DNA of 64,000 nucleotides from Dromiciops gliroides (Eukaryota > Chordata > Mammalia > Microbiotheria > Microbiotheriidae). The first letter of the stretch is position 1. Each line of letters begins with the position of its first letter. Made by a program: the position numbers and the translations under genes. The stretch covers positions 80,107,882-80,171,881 of the forward strand of contig NC_057864.1 in NCBI RefSeq assembly GCF_019393635.1. The letters are read 5' to 3'. Positions 22,501 through 36,600 of the stretch are shown piece after piece. Below the pieces are notes generated by a model. It was given only the letters and a program-made list of their open reading frames with translations, made no database searches and was not told the origin of the DNA.

Positions 22501-25500
22501 CTCAGAGTGCCATTAATTTGCATTTCTCTAATAAGTGATTTGAAGAATTTTCTTCATATGGTTTTGATAGCTTGGCCTTCTTTTGAAAATTTTAACTGTT
22601 CAAAAAAAATTAAAAAAAAAAAAAGAAAATTAACTGTTCATATCCTTTGACCATTTGTCAGTTGGAGATGGCTCTTAGTCTTAGAAATTTGAGTCAGTTT
22701 TGGAAATAACTCTCTTTTTCAGAAAAACTTGCCACAAAGATTTCTTTTCCCTAATTAGCTATTTTCTGTCTAATTTTGGCTGCATTGTTTTTGTTTGTGC
22801 AAAAAAAACCTATTTTATGTAATCAAAATTGTCTGATTTATCTTTTGTCATCTTCACTCTCCTTCCTTTGTTTATGAACTCTTCCATTAAAGATCCAAAA
22901 GACAATTTCTTTCTTGCTCTTCTAATTTGTTTATGACATGACCTTTTATATCTGAGTCATGTTTCCCTTTGGAGTTTATCTTGGTGTATGGTGTGAGATG
23001 TTGCTTTAAACATAAATTTGCTAGACTGTTTTTTAGGTTTCCCAGGAATTTTTTATCAGAAGTTCTTACCCTGGTTAGTATCTATGGCCTTTGGGTTTTT
23101 CTAATGCTAGGCTACTAAGTTCATTAGCTTCTGTATGTTGTGTACCTAATGTATTCCACCAGTTTTCTCTTTTTTTAAAAATGCAGTATCAGATCATTTT
23201 AAGGATTCTTCCTTAGTAAGGTCTTTTTGGCTAAGATCATATGTAGTTTGAGATCTGGTTACTGTTTGATTCTCTTCCCACTCTTTTTTCATTATTTCTG
23301 TTTGAAATTCTTGATCTCTTGTTCTCCAAATGAATTTTATCATTATTTTTTATAGTTTTACAAGTAGTTTAGTATGGCACGAATACATGAATTAATTTAG
23401 GAACTATTGTCATTTTTATTACATTGGCTTAGCTTGCCCATGAACATTTAATATATCTACATATTTAGATCTATCTTTATTTCTGTAAGTAGTGTTTTAT
23501 TGTTGTACTCATATAGGTCCTCTGTGTGAATTGGCAAGTAGACTGTATTTTTACACATTCTGTAGTTATTTATTTATTTATTTTTTTTGGTGAGGCAATT
23601 GGGGTTAAGTGACTTGCCCTGGGTCACACAGCTAGTAAGTGTCAAGTGTCTGAGGTCGGATTTGAACTCAGGTCCTCCAGACTCCAGGGCCCGTTCTCTA
23701 TCCACTGCGCCACCTAGCTGCCCCATTCTATAGTTATTTTAAGTGAAATTTCTCTATCTGTTCCTGCTGGGTTTTGTTGGTAATGAACAGAAATGCTGAT
23801 GACTAATATGGATTTATTTTATATCTAGAAATTTAGCTGAAGTTATTCTTGAAGTTAAATGTTTCTGTTTACTATCTATGATTCTCTAAGGAAGAATCAT
23901 ATTATCTGCAAAAAGTTTTGATTTTGTTTCTTTTTTGCCTATTTTAATTTAAGCTCTCATTTTCTTTTTCTTATTGTAGCTAGCCTTTGGGGGGGCGGGG
24001 CAATTAGGGTTAAGTAGTCACTAGTGTCAAATGTCTAAGGCTGAATTTGAACTCAGGTCCTCCTGAATCCAAGGCCAGTGTTTTATCTACTGCACCACCT
24101 AGCTGTCCCCGTAGCTCGCCTTTCTAACATTATATCAAATCATAGACACTTTATCATTGATCTTTACTGTTGATCTTATTGGAAAGTCCTATTACATATA
24201 ATTCTGGCTCTTGGTTTTAAATAGATATTGCTATTTTAAGGAAAAATTCATTTATTCTTGTGTTTGTGTGTGTGTGTGTGTGTCTTTTATAGAAATAGGT
24301 GTTATGTTTTGTCAAAAGCTTTTCTGAATTTATTGGAATAATCTTATGATTTTTGTTGTACTTTTAAAGAAGTATATTTGTTTTATAGTTTTTTGATCTT
24401 GAACTGACTGCATTCCTGGTATAAGCCCAGTCTGTTCATAGTGCTTGATGTTTTACAGTCTATATTTTTTCTATTCTTTTTGCTACTATTGTAATTAAAA
24501 TTTTCATAATGACATTCATTAGTGATATTGGTCTATAATTTTCTTTTTCTATTTTCATTCTTCCTGGTTTAAAGTATTTCTTTGCTATCCCAGTAATTTT
24601 AACAAGGCAATATAAGGAAGAGAAAATTTAAAATTGAACATTATAGAATATTATTTGTTTTATTGTAGTCATATTAAAGATGATGCTAATCTTCTTACAT
24701 TTAAAGTTGCATTATCTGACTTTAAAATAGATGTTAGTACTAATCCCTTTCCCTTTGTCTGTTTCTGTCAAATATTTACTTAATTTGTATTTCCTTAATT
24801 ATTCAAGAATACTTTGTCGCAGTTATGATATCCGTGACCCAAAGGTAAGATAAATATTTTTTCTCCAGCCAGTTTATCTTGAAACCCTTTAAAAAGAAAT
24901 CCTGCTTTAGTCATTAATTTCAGTGTTTTACCTCAGCAGGCTCCTATTTTTCTTTTGACATGCAAAACTAGAGTTCCACTTAATACTTGAACATAATTAA
25001 AATGATTATAAACATTTCAGATCTGTAGAAAAATATTTAAAATACATTTTTGATTATCAGAGAGAGAAGAAAAAATTACCTACAGTTTCAGCAGATGTTA
25101 GATTTAAAGACTATATAAAATACACACCCCTCTGTGTTGCTTCCAGAGTCTATCTCTAGCCCACCTTTCCAGGCCAATTGTAATGTTACTCTCATTCACT
25201 TTCTCTACATTCCATTCAAATGGTCCTGCTTGCTATATCACATATGCAATATTTTATCTCCCATTCTCTCTCCACATTGACTATCCCCTGCAAGAGAATG
25301 AACCTTCCCCTCCCACCTGAGAGAAACCCCTAGTTTCCTTCAGAACTAATGTGCAAAAGCACTTCCTCTCTCGTAGGAAGCCTGTCTGTATGCCCCACAG
25401 AAATTACTTTATGCATATTTTATACTGAATTTTCTTTGTACATGGTTCTTCATAATAGAATGTGAATTCCTTGAGGGCAAAGAGTATTTAATTTTTATTT

Positions 25501-28500
25501 TGTATCAACATCTCCACAGATCCTGAAAAATATTAGGTGCTACTCAAATGCTTGCTGAAGTTAAAAATTGAATTAAAGAAGCCAATCCAATTCAAGGGAA
25601 CCCCAGTTGACATGATGTTACTATTGTAGAAACCAGGTGTCATTGTGTTTTCATTTACATGACAGTAGCTGCTAACATGGGCAGGGAAAACTGAAGAGTG
25701 GAGCATTGTCAAATAGCAACTTTACAATCCCATTTTCTTTGGGTAAGCAAACTCAGAAGACCTTGGAAACAAGCAGAACAGCCATTGAGGGGTCAGACTT
25801 GGTTTTGAATTTAGCTATTATATTGAGCTGAGTATATGCAGAGACACAGGCTTTACTTCTGTCTGTAATCCTAGAAAGAGGGACTGGGGACAGTCATGCC
25901 TTTTAGACAAGCAGAATACTGTTACTAGAAAGAATGCCTGACTGGCTTTGCCTTGGACTCTAATATAAACTCTGACTACGGTATAGCATAACCAGAAGCA
26001 GGAAGAGGTGAGGAAGAAGGGATATCCAAAGAGAATTTCTAACAAAAAGAAAATGTTAGAGGATTTGTTAAACTGTGTTTAAAAGGTGGCATATTCCTGT
26101 TTAGAACATGGATCATTATAATTGTTTCAAATTATTAATTAGTTTTGAAAGTGACATTGCTGTTTCTGGTAGCTTAGATGCTGTTAAAGTTATACTAAAA
26201 ATCATGAAATTTAAACCCCTTATTCTGCAAATGAGAAAACAGTCCTAGAGAAGTCAGGTCACTTTGTTGAATATGACATAGTAAGTGACAGAGCCAGAAT
26301 TAGAGCCTAGATCTCTTGATATCAGATCCATTCAGGGTGCTTTCTACTATCCCATGCTAGAATTTTAGATGAAGAAGAGTTTAATGTTAGATTCTAGGCC
26401 TTTTGTTTTTAATGTTCTTAAAATACCATTTTTTGAAGAGCCAATTTATGCATTAGATATGGTGACAGAGGTTTTATACCAATTGTCTTTAAATTGTATA
26501 ATGTAATATATAAGGCAATACAATAAAAAGGTTAACAAATACTTTGTCTCCAGAAAATTCTTATTGTATTACCCATTTATAACTTAACAATTAAGAGTAG
26601 AAATCTTGAGCTATCATAACTTAACAGTATAATTAGTTAATCACTTTGTTCCCTTGAAAAAGGCAGTTTGATGCTGAGGGGGCACAAATCTATGACTTAA
26701 AAGGAGACTAAGGGGCAGCTAGGTGGCGCAGTGGATAGAGCACCGGCCCTGGATTCAGGAGGACCTGAGTTAGACACTTGACATTTACTAGCTGTGTGAC
26801 CCTGGGCAAGTCACTTAACCTTCATTGCCCCGCAAAATAATAATAATAAAATTTTTTAAAAGAAAGGAGACTGAGATGGGAGAAAGGAGATCAAAGGAGC
26901 AAGGTTTGGGTTAGGTGAGATGCTGCTGAACAGAATCACTGACTAAAGAGAGCACCCCGGGAGTGGTGGGGGGCAGCATGACCTAACCTAGGTTCTAGTG
27001 AGTAGACTTACAGAGTTTGCTTGTTGATAAATCAGATGATCAACAAGCACTTAGTATATGCCAGGCACTGTGCTCGTTAAGCTTTATAGATGAGTCCACA
27101 TACAAGAATAGACCCATTCCTTTATGTACTTAAAGATATATTAGTAGTAATTCACTGACATCCCTCCCACCCCTACCCATAGTCTCACTCTTTCATTTTA
27201 CAGTTGAAGTAGTTAAGATCTAGTGAAATAAAAGTCATGCACTGCTAGTTAATATCTCTAAAAGTCCAGTATTTTTTGGTCACTCAGCATTTATTGTTTA
27301 TTGTATTCCTGGCACTGTGCAAAGCACTGGATATACACAAAGCCAGTCCCTGCTTTCAAAGAGTTTACAGTCTAGTGGAAGAGACACCATGCAAATAACT
27401 GTACAAACATGCTGTATACCCAATAAATTGGGGGATAGTCTCAGGGGGAGGTACTAAGATTAAGAAGTTATGTATTTATATTAATAATAGTTTATTTTAT
27501 TAGAAAAAAAGTTTCACTTGCAGCTTTATCTGACAGAAAGGTCTGGGTCTAAACTACCAGAAAGATAAAACGAAGTGGGCAGCTAGGTGATGCAGTGGAT
27601 AAAGCACTGGCCCTGGATTCAGGAGGACCTGAGTTCAAATGTGACCTCAGACACTTGACACTTACCCCCCATTGCCCCGCAAAAAAAAAAGAAAGATAAA
27701 ACGATCTCCATTTTATGGAGGTATGCTGAAATTGTTCAGACAGCCTTAAAGTTCCATGAAAGCAAAAGAATCACAAGATCTAGAGTTAAAAGGGACTGGA
27801 GAAATCAGCCTTCTCATTTTACTGATGAAGATATGGCCTGTCAATAAATCAGATAATGCATTATTGTTAGAGTGATATTTCAAACATCTTTGCTGCTTTC
27901 ATGTTCACCATGTGGAGGAGTCCACAAATGATAATTCCTGTGTACATACACACAGATACATATACTCAAATATATATTTTTCATATTTCTTGTAAATATT
28001 TAGAGCTGCTTTGTAATATAATTTTTGAATAATAATACTTCTATAAAGCAATTTCATTTGGACTTTTTTAATTCACAGAAGTATCACTTTTATTTTTATT
28101 GTTTTTGGTGAGGCAATTGGAGTTTAAGTGACTTGCCCAGGGTCACACAGCTAGTAATTGTCAAGTGTCTGAGGTGGGATTTGAACTCAGGTCCTCCTGA
28201 CTCCAGGGCCAGTGCTCTATCTACTACACAACCTAGCTGCCCCCCATTTTTATTTATTTTTTAGAAATCCAACAAAATTATTTTTTAAAGTACATCATTT
28301 TTTCCTATTTAGGTCTTTATCCTAAATGGCTACTTATGAGAAAGCTGATTACAGTAGTTTACTTTGGTGGAGTGGCATTGGAAATGTATATCTGGTTTAC
28401 ACAGGTATAGACAGAAAATAGAATCTATCTCTTACCTCATTTTGGCATTCTGATAGTCCTTAAGTTCTTTAACATGTTAAAGGATAAAGTGTTCTATGCT

Positions 28501-30565
28501 AAAGAAGTCTAACATTGGCATTATACCCCTACTAGAGATACTTAAAAGAGTAAGAGTTCCTGGGCTCTTGTTTTTACAAAGTTAAGAAATTTATTGCAGT
28601 ATTTCAGAGCCGTAGGCTCTTTGGTATGGTAGACATATATGTCAGTATGTCAGTATGTACCAATAAATACATGTCAATATGTACCAAATGTAAAACTCCA
28701 GTTATTAAGTTAGAAGTAGGGTTCTTATGCGAGATGAAGCTATAGTGCCTTTTGACATGACAGCCTCATATCTACCTTCATTCCTCTGTTGTATCTTGAG
28801 ACAGAAGAGCCAATAATAAAACTTACAGAATAAGGAATATTAATACATGCTTCAAACTCTGGAAACTTTGGTTCTGGTAACAACTCTGCTTCGTTAAATC
28901 TAGGCACCAAGACCTCTCAGAGCTAAAAATGGACTTTAGGAGAAATATAGATAGTAAGAATTACTTTGTGTTTTCATTTTGGAACAGAAATGTTATATTT
29001 AAGGAAATCTGACAAAGTTATGCTTTTTACAACTTACTGATCCATAATATATTTTTATTTGAAGTGCATCATTTTATGTGTATTTTTATCTTTCAATCTC
29101 GTTTCCCCTTTCATCACATCTAGAGTTCAGCAAAACCTGCAGACTGGAAATATCAAAATGGACTATCTACTTCGTGGCTTTCTTTAGATTGCACAATTCA
29201 TGTTAACATTCATGTCCCACTTTCAACTACAACCGCCAGCTATCCCCTTGAAAAAAATACAAAGGTAATAGATTTAAAAACACATATAATATTACTAAAT
29301 AACTGTTGAGTGTATTGTCTTTTATTTCCATTATTTGACACCATTACTCAGTGATTTGTTGTGTCTGTGTCTTGTTTTTCCGTGCAGATTATAAGTGCTT
29401 TGATGACAGAGATAACTAACCATTAGGGCTTTGTTGTTTTTGTTTCTTGCACATATTTGGTAAATATTCTTTATTTACTTTTTTTTTTTTTGACCAGGCA
29501 ATGGGGGTTAAATGACTTACCTAGTGTCACACAGCTAGTAAGTGTCAAGTCTCTGAGGCCAGGTCCTCCTAAATCTAGGGCCAGTGCTTTATACACTGAG
29601 CCATCTAGCTGCCCCAAAGGCCCCAAAATGGCCTTTTTTGGGGGGGGGGGGGTGAGGCAGTGAGGGTTAAGTGACTTGCCCAAGGTCACACAGGTAGTGT
29701 CAAGTGTCTGAGGTCGGATTTGAACTCAGGTCCTCCTGAATCCAAGGCCAGTGCTTTATCCATTGCACCATCTAGCTGCCCTGTAAATATTCTTTATTGA
29801 GGGTACAGCTAGGTGGCACAGTGGTTAAAACACCAGCCCTGGCTTCAGGAGAACCTGAGTTCAAACCTAACTTGACACTTACTAGCTGTGTAACCCTGGG
29901 CAAGTCACTTAACCCTCATTGTCCCACACACAAAAAAAATCTTTATTGAAAAAAGTTGTCTAGGTTTTTTGTCTTAGGCCTTAGTTTAGTTTCTATACTT
30001 TTTTTTTTTTTGGTGGGGCAATGAAGGTTAAGTGACTTGCCCAGAGTCACACAGCTAGTAAGTGCCACGTGTCTGAGGCTGGATTGGAACTCAGGTCCTC
30101 CTGAATCCAAGGCCAGTGCTTTATCCACTGTGCCACCTAGCTGCCCCTATACTTTTCCTAGTACTTTTTTTTGTACTTCTTTTTGTATCATTCTTTTCTT
30201 TGTACTCTGACTTAGGATTTCTCCTTTTTTGTTTGCTTTTCCATTTTGTCCTTTCTATTAAGATGAGAACTCTTTGAAATAATTTGACATCTTTTATTCC
30301 ATATCATAGCTCCTTTCTGTAGTGGTTTTTGTTCTTTTTATTTTTTCAGGCTTTTGAAGTGAGTAGGGTTTTTTTGGGGGTGGGGAGCGCAGGGCAATGA
30401 GGGTTAAGTGACTTGCCCAGGATCACACAGCTAGTATGTATCAAGTGTCTCAGGCCAGATTTGAACTCAAATTCTCCTGAATCCAGGGTCAGTGCTTCAT
30501 CCACTGCACCACCTAGCTGCCCATGAGTAGGTATTTGTGGTTAAAACATTTGTTCTATATTTTAC

Positions 30566-30652
<87 letters not shown>

Positions 30653-33600
30653 GAGATTTATATAGATACATGACTCATACTTTTTGGTCAGGAATGAACA
30701 TGAGGGTTAAAGATTTTCTTTATGGAGCAGTTAAAGATTGTGGATATATTGCAAGCCTTTTTAAAAAATTATTTATTTATTTATTTTGATTTTCAACATT
30801 TGTTTAGATAAGATTTCCAATTTCAGATTTTTCTCCCTTCTTCCCCTCTCCCCCATTGCAAGCTTTTTTAACCTGATTGCAAGAATATTATCTTAATATT
30901 AAATGTTGCCAGTACTTCTAGTTTTTTTAAGAATTTTATAAGCATGGAAAGTAGAAATCTAATAAAATTGAAATTATTTAATATTTGCTATACCTAGAAA
31001 CTTAATGAGATGTTTTCTTTTTAGACTGGACTTGCACGTTGGGCCAAGCAAATTGAAGGTGGTGTGTATTTGATCAATGGACAAGTTAAAGAAGAAGATT
31101 GTGAACTGCTAGAAGGACAGGTAAATTCAGGAAATTATCACTGAGCTATTAAATGACTTAAAGTATTTCCTTTGAAATGAAAAGAAAATCTTCCTTAGCC
31201 TATAGTAGACCCAGAACCATATTTCTAGTGAGTTTGTTGGAATAGAGAAAGTAGGGGACGGATTTATTTTTTAAAAATTTTAGTGTTGATATATAATTCA
31301 TGTGAGGAAATAATTATTAATGACCAGTGTATGAGGAACTTCAGATTCCCCTTTGTGTTACATGCTGTCAGCTAGACTCACTGTCCCCCTCAGAACCATA
31401 TCCAGATAGTAGCTAGCATTCTAGCTCTGTCTGGATGGGGTCCAAATTCTTTGGGTTAATCACCATATAGAGAGATTATTGTCCCTATTTAAGGGAACAG
31501 TTAGTCCTTCTGACCTGATGTAATCCACCTTCAATTACAAGAACAGATTAGATTTGATTAATGTATGTATAATGGCCCACATCTTATTGAAAAGTGATAA
31601 AAATCTGAAAAAGTAGCCACATAGCCTCTTTGGACCATGAGAGGCTAGGGAGCCATTTTGTCAATCCCTTACCAGTAGAGACTGATAAATTGATAACAAG
31701 CTTACCCAAAATGTGTGTCTGTTATAATTATTTTAACTGTCACATTTAAAATTTCACCCCAAAAATGCTCTCTGGTGATCTGTATGATAAACAACACTGT
31801 ACTGTTTCTGTGATAGTGCTTTTCCCTTTACGTTTTAGGGTGTTGTTTTTTTTTTTAATCAAATTTTACAAATTTTACAATTTACAAATTTTGGCCTCTT
31901 GTTAGACCTATTTAGCCTATCACTAAAAATGTCTTTAGGATGGTTCCTAAATTACATTTTTTTTAAAAATCCACATGAAATATTCATTGCTTAAATAATT
32001 AGTATCTTAATTTTTTTTTCTTTTTCAGAAAAAGTCTTCTAGAGGAAATACTCAAACTACTGGTCAAACTTTTGATGTCAGGGTTCTAACACATTTGGTA
32101 AATATTGGGAAAATTCTACTAATCTAAAGCCTTTTCAGAAAGTCATTATATGGCAGTAGCAAAATGGACAGTTGGGGGTTTATTTTATTTAGAATCATAG
32201 CATTTTTGAATTTAGAAATTATGAATTTTTCAACCATGATAATAATAGTTCACTTTTTAAGTAGCTCACAGAGGTATCATTTTTATGAAACCATTTCTGA
32301 CTATATCCTTAGCCCTACAGCCTGGAGGAAAGAATGGGAGATGATGTTGAAAGGATTTTTTTAGGTTTAGAATTTGAAAGAAGCAGGAGCTCATGATGGA
32401 TGGCCTCATTTTTTTCTATAGTGTGTGCTGCTGAGAGGGATTAGGGTTGGGTGGTATAGTGAGAAAAAGAAAGATCTCTAATCAGTTGTGAGGAATTTTA
32501 TCAGGGAAGAGTAAAAAAATTGGTGCATAGTGCTGAGAGCCCATTTAAAATTGGACAATATATGTGAGCTTCATTTATCTGGTATGACTGGCTCTTGATA
32601 GTTATTCATATAGAAAGTCTTTGAAGCTAAATGGTGGGGAATATAAATTGGAGATGATTATCTCATCTGCCTCCAGTAAACTCCAGTAAACCATAGGGAT
32701 AGATTATCGCAAGCCATGAAGATGGGAGATGGAATGCCATTTTTGGAGAATGGCTAGTCATCCATTTTGCCTGGAACATAGAGGGAGAGTAATGAAAGAG
32801 GTATGGAAAACTAGGTTGGGACCAGATTGTTCCAAGTTTTAAATGCCAGACCGAGAGATTTATTTGTATTATATTGTAGGGGCACTACATCAAAGTTTTA
32901 GGAAGTTTTTTCTTATGTTGAATGAAAATTTGCCTCCCTTAACTTTCACCCACTGGTACTAGTTTCATTTTTCTAGGACCAAGCAGAACAAAGGCGAACT
33001 GCCTTCTACATGACAACCTTTCAGATAGTTGAAGATTGATGTCATATCCTACCCCTTTCTTGTGTCTTCATTCTGTCTGCCCTAATCTAAAAAACAAACA
33101 ACTTTCCCCAAAGAGTGCTATACTGAGTTACCTCCAGCCTATCTTCCCTTGCATTAACAGAGTCCTGCGGAAAGCTGTCTGTACTCCTTGATACCCCTGC
33201 CTTTCTACCAAGTCCATCCTTTGCCCCTTGTAATATGACATCAATCCCCACCATTCTGCTGAAATTAAATTCCTTGACTTTTCTGGCTCTCTCTTCCTGT
33301 CTCTCTGACTGCTTCTTCTGTTTCCTTTGCTTCCTTCTTCTGTGGCCCTCCTCATGTCTGCTGTTTTCCCAAGAGGTGGACATTTCAGCAAGGTTCTTTG
33401 CTCTTGGCTTTCAACTTAGCGATTACCTCCACTTCATGGCTTCAACTATTATTTCTGTATGGTCCATTACTAACTTTTAATTTTTCTGAATTTTTCTCTT
33501 AAACTTCGTTTTGAAGTACATACATACTGGGCATTTCCATCTGGTTGTTATACAAGTACTTCAAATTTCACTTCCCAAGTCAAATTCATAATCTTCCTAT

Positions 33601-36600
33601 TTAAACTAGCTCTTGATTTTTTTTTTTCTGTGAACTGTTCCATTATTCTCCTAGTAAACTTAGGCTTGAAACCTTGTAGTTGTACTTTATATCCTTTCAC
33701 ATACCATACTTTCCAGCTAAACTGAACTACTTGCTATTCTTTGGACATTCCTGAGCAAAATTGTTTGAACATACTTTCTACTTCTCTATTTTATTCATGG
33801 TATTTGTAATCTCCTCCTGGTAATAAAGTCTCTGCCTGTTAAAAATCATTCCCAGTATTTCTGGGTTTATCTTCTTCACCCCCAGGTAGCTTTTTTTTGT
33901 TATCCCAGGCAGAAGTGACCTTTATATCACCTGAACCTCCATAACACATTGTATTTTTCTCATATGCTTTGTACCATTGTTATTTGTGTACGTCTCATTT
34001 CTTCCATTGGATTTTAAGCTCCTTGAGCTTAGCAACAATGTTTTATTCATCATTCATTTCTCTGCAGTACTGAGCTCATTGCCTTTCAAGTAATTGCTAC
34101 TCAAGAATTATTTTTTGGAATTGTTATATTTGCACTTAGGATAAATAGGGACTGGACTTGTACTCTCAGATGAGAAAATTCCCCTGCCAGTGTAGGTTGG
34201 CAACCTTTCTGCCTTGTAGAGTCTTATTTACTTAGAGAACTGACAGGGTAGGTGACTTGTCCAGAGTAACATAGTCATTATGTGTTAAAAGTGGAACTTG
34301 AACCAAGGCTTTGCTGGTTCTTTATCCCTTATCTCACACTACTTCTCATATCTGTACTTAAAAGAAAAAAAAATTGCCTTTGATTTCAAGTTATAATATA
34401 AATGCTCAGATAACCCACTAAACTACAAAAAGAGACATGGGGTAAAAACCTTTTCATAATTGATTGAGAATATATTCAAACATTGGAGCAAGAAATGAAA
34501 GTCATGCTCATAAAATAAAGTGTTTATGTGGAGTTTAACATGGAATTTGTTTTGTTTCTAGTGGGAGGGCTACTTAATCATTATTTGGACCAATGTTTCT
34601 TAACTATGGCTGTCTCATATGGGGTTGTGTAATGTGGGGGTTGCAAAAAATTTGGCAACAGTAAAAGGTTATATATCCCTATTTTATATACTTATACCCA
34701 AGGTTGCATAAAAATTTCTTGGGTGAAAAGGGGTTGTGAGTGGAAAAAGTTTAAGAAGTTATGACTTAGACTAAATGCAACATTTCTCTTTCAGCTCCTC
34801 AATTCAAATCACAGATCTACAGCTACAGTCCAGGTCTGCAGTGGTTCTGTAAACCTCAAGGGTTCTGTGAGATGTAGAGCTTATGTTCACAGCAACAAAC
34901 CCAAGGTTAAAGACGCCGTGCAGGTCAGAACATAACTACCATTGTACAGGGCATGAAAACGTTTTACTCTAGCTATTCCATAACATTTTAACCTTTATTG
35001 TCTTTTAAAACTTGGAAACATTCCTTTGGCTTTATTTAGCAAGAGGATGTTGTGTACATATCCTTGAGAGGAAAATGCTTAATGGGCTAAATATGAGCAT
35101 TATTCTTATTTCTAAATTACTGATGTTGCAGGATTAGTGAATCTAAATCACAGTAAAATCATAGTACTAGTGAAAAAGTAGTTTATCTAGATATTCAGAA
35201 TTAAATCTGAAAACTTATCTAAGGGTCAAAGGGCTTTTTTTTTTAAGCTGAAAAAGCATATGGCTATTTCTTGGTATTATTTTCAAAGGATCTGTATTTG
35301 CATCAGTGTAGGTAATGTTACTCTCTTAGTTGCGTTACCCAATACTGTAGAAAGAAATTTTGTCTAGGTCTTCGAACAGTCCTTAGGTTGTTGCTGCATA
35401 AATGACCCATCTCCTTTTCGAATAATATTTTCTGAATGATGTCTGTGTTAACCTCTTGCACGGAAGTCACCATTTATAATATGCTGCACCCTACTTTCTT
35501 TTGATGTACATCTCTCCATTGCCCTCTGGGTCACTCAGTTTTGATTTTTTAAAAATTATGACATTCCATGAATTACAGCCATTATGGGAGTTATCAGAAG
35601 GAATATTGGTGTTAAAGAAATGAATTTTTATGTCAAGGAGCACCTTAAGTTTGTTATGCATGTGCTATTTCTCAGATAAAATTATTTTTATCAATAAGAT
35701 AGCATGCACTGTTTCATTTTAGATTTCTCCATTTTCACATGTGAAAGTGTAGAGAACTTGATGATTATTATGTGATGATTATCCAACTCCCTGTAGGACC
35801 ATCATCCTATCATGGATGAACTATCATAATGGTAAAAATGCATTTCAGGTTCTTTTCCTCTCAGAATGTTCCATTTCTAAGACCAACAAAAAAGGTTCAA
35901 TTGTCAAGTTGGGTGCCAGATGTTTCAGAAATTGTGAACATTGTGGCACATTTTAAAACAATTGTGTAGTTCACTAGTTCAGAGCACTGACATTGGCTAG
36001 TATTATTTATGTAATATGTACATATTTATTAATCTTGAAATAACTAATTTGGATAGGACTGAGCTGAAATTTATCTTTATTCTATTAAAGGAAAAATACC
36101 TTTATGATATTGAAGAAATATTGCTAAGGAGATGAATAGTAAAAATGAGTTTGGAATGGAAATGTTTGCCTGTTTTAAGGACTAAATTCGTCAGCCACTT
36201 TAGATTTAGAATTGTGTTTCCAGTTCTGTTTTAGTAAACGTATTTTCACCGTAAAATTTTCAAAATTGTATCATTTAGGGTCTTATAGTAATGTTTCTAT
36301 TTCTAATTGTATTATGTTTTTGTCAATAGGCATTAAAGAGAGATATATTAAACACAGTGTCTGATCGTTGTGAAATACTATTTGAGGATCTTCTGTTGAA
36401 TGAAACACCAGGCATAAAAGGTTTGAATATAAAATAAGTGATTTTTAACATTTCATTTTATGCTTTTTTTATTTAATGCAGGAATATAACAGGATATAAT
36501 TAGACACATTCTTAGGGCTTTGTGATAGGATATACTATTTTTGATGGTAATATACTATTTTTAGCACTTTATGAATAAATTCTGGTAGTATTTGCACATT

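Larger units (their letters stand above)
21950..24610 (-). mobile_element. Degenerate antisense L1 (3' UTR and ORF2 relic) with SINE insertions
   Basis: From about 22100 the text ('catgtaatttgttcatccat', 'gagctgctgtaattatttgt') parallels the intact antisense L1 at 9.3-10.1 kb. Further on, 'gatattggtctataattttc' near 24530 is a signature of L1 ORF2 read backwards. Two younger SINEs (23572-23724, 23989-24110) interrupt it. No open frame survives. Boundaries are approximate. Confidence 0.65.
15437..24807 (+). other. ODR4 intron 5 (9.4 kb, repeat-enlarged)
   Basis: This is one of the two longest introns. It holds a CORE-SINE at 15691-15858, SINEs at 16011-16150, 21510-21667, 23572-23724 and 23989-24110, the antisense retrovirus at 16298-20137 inside another SINE, and antisense L1 relics at about 21950-24610. 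About 20210-21000 shows nothing I can name. Confidence 0.9.
24845..29123 (+). other. ODR4 intron 6
   Basis: It holds a CR1-clade LINE end at about 25130-25570, an antisense CORE-SINE at 26205-26345, SINEs at 26712-26862, 27574-27689 and 28096-28245, and a CR1-clade fragment at 27285-27480. About 25580-26200 and 28260-29100 show nothing I can name. Confidence 0.85.
29265..31024 (+). other. ODR4 intron 7 (SINE cluster)
   Basis: Most of this 1.76 kb intron is repeat: five SINEs between 29476 and 30522, a compound dinucleotide tract at 30566-30650, and the 3' tail of an antisense L1 at about 30765-30855. Confidence 0.88.
32098..34794 (+). other. ODR4 intron 9
   Basis: It holds a CR1 relic at about 32880-33055, a long CR1-clade relic at about 33060-34130, a CORE-SINE relic at 34210-34345 and a hAT relic at 34591-34763. 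About 32110-32870 shows nothing I can name. Confidence 0.85.

Noticed and set aside
29461-30522. CRISPR-like array of repeats
   Set aside because: The regularly recurring units are full-length SINEs in both orientations in a mammalian intron.
33087-33391. Basic, charged open frames on the minus strand
   Set aside because: They lie within a CR1-clade LINE relic and are antisense shadows; no start context, splice sites or domain.
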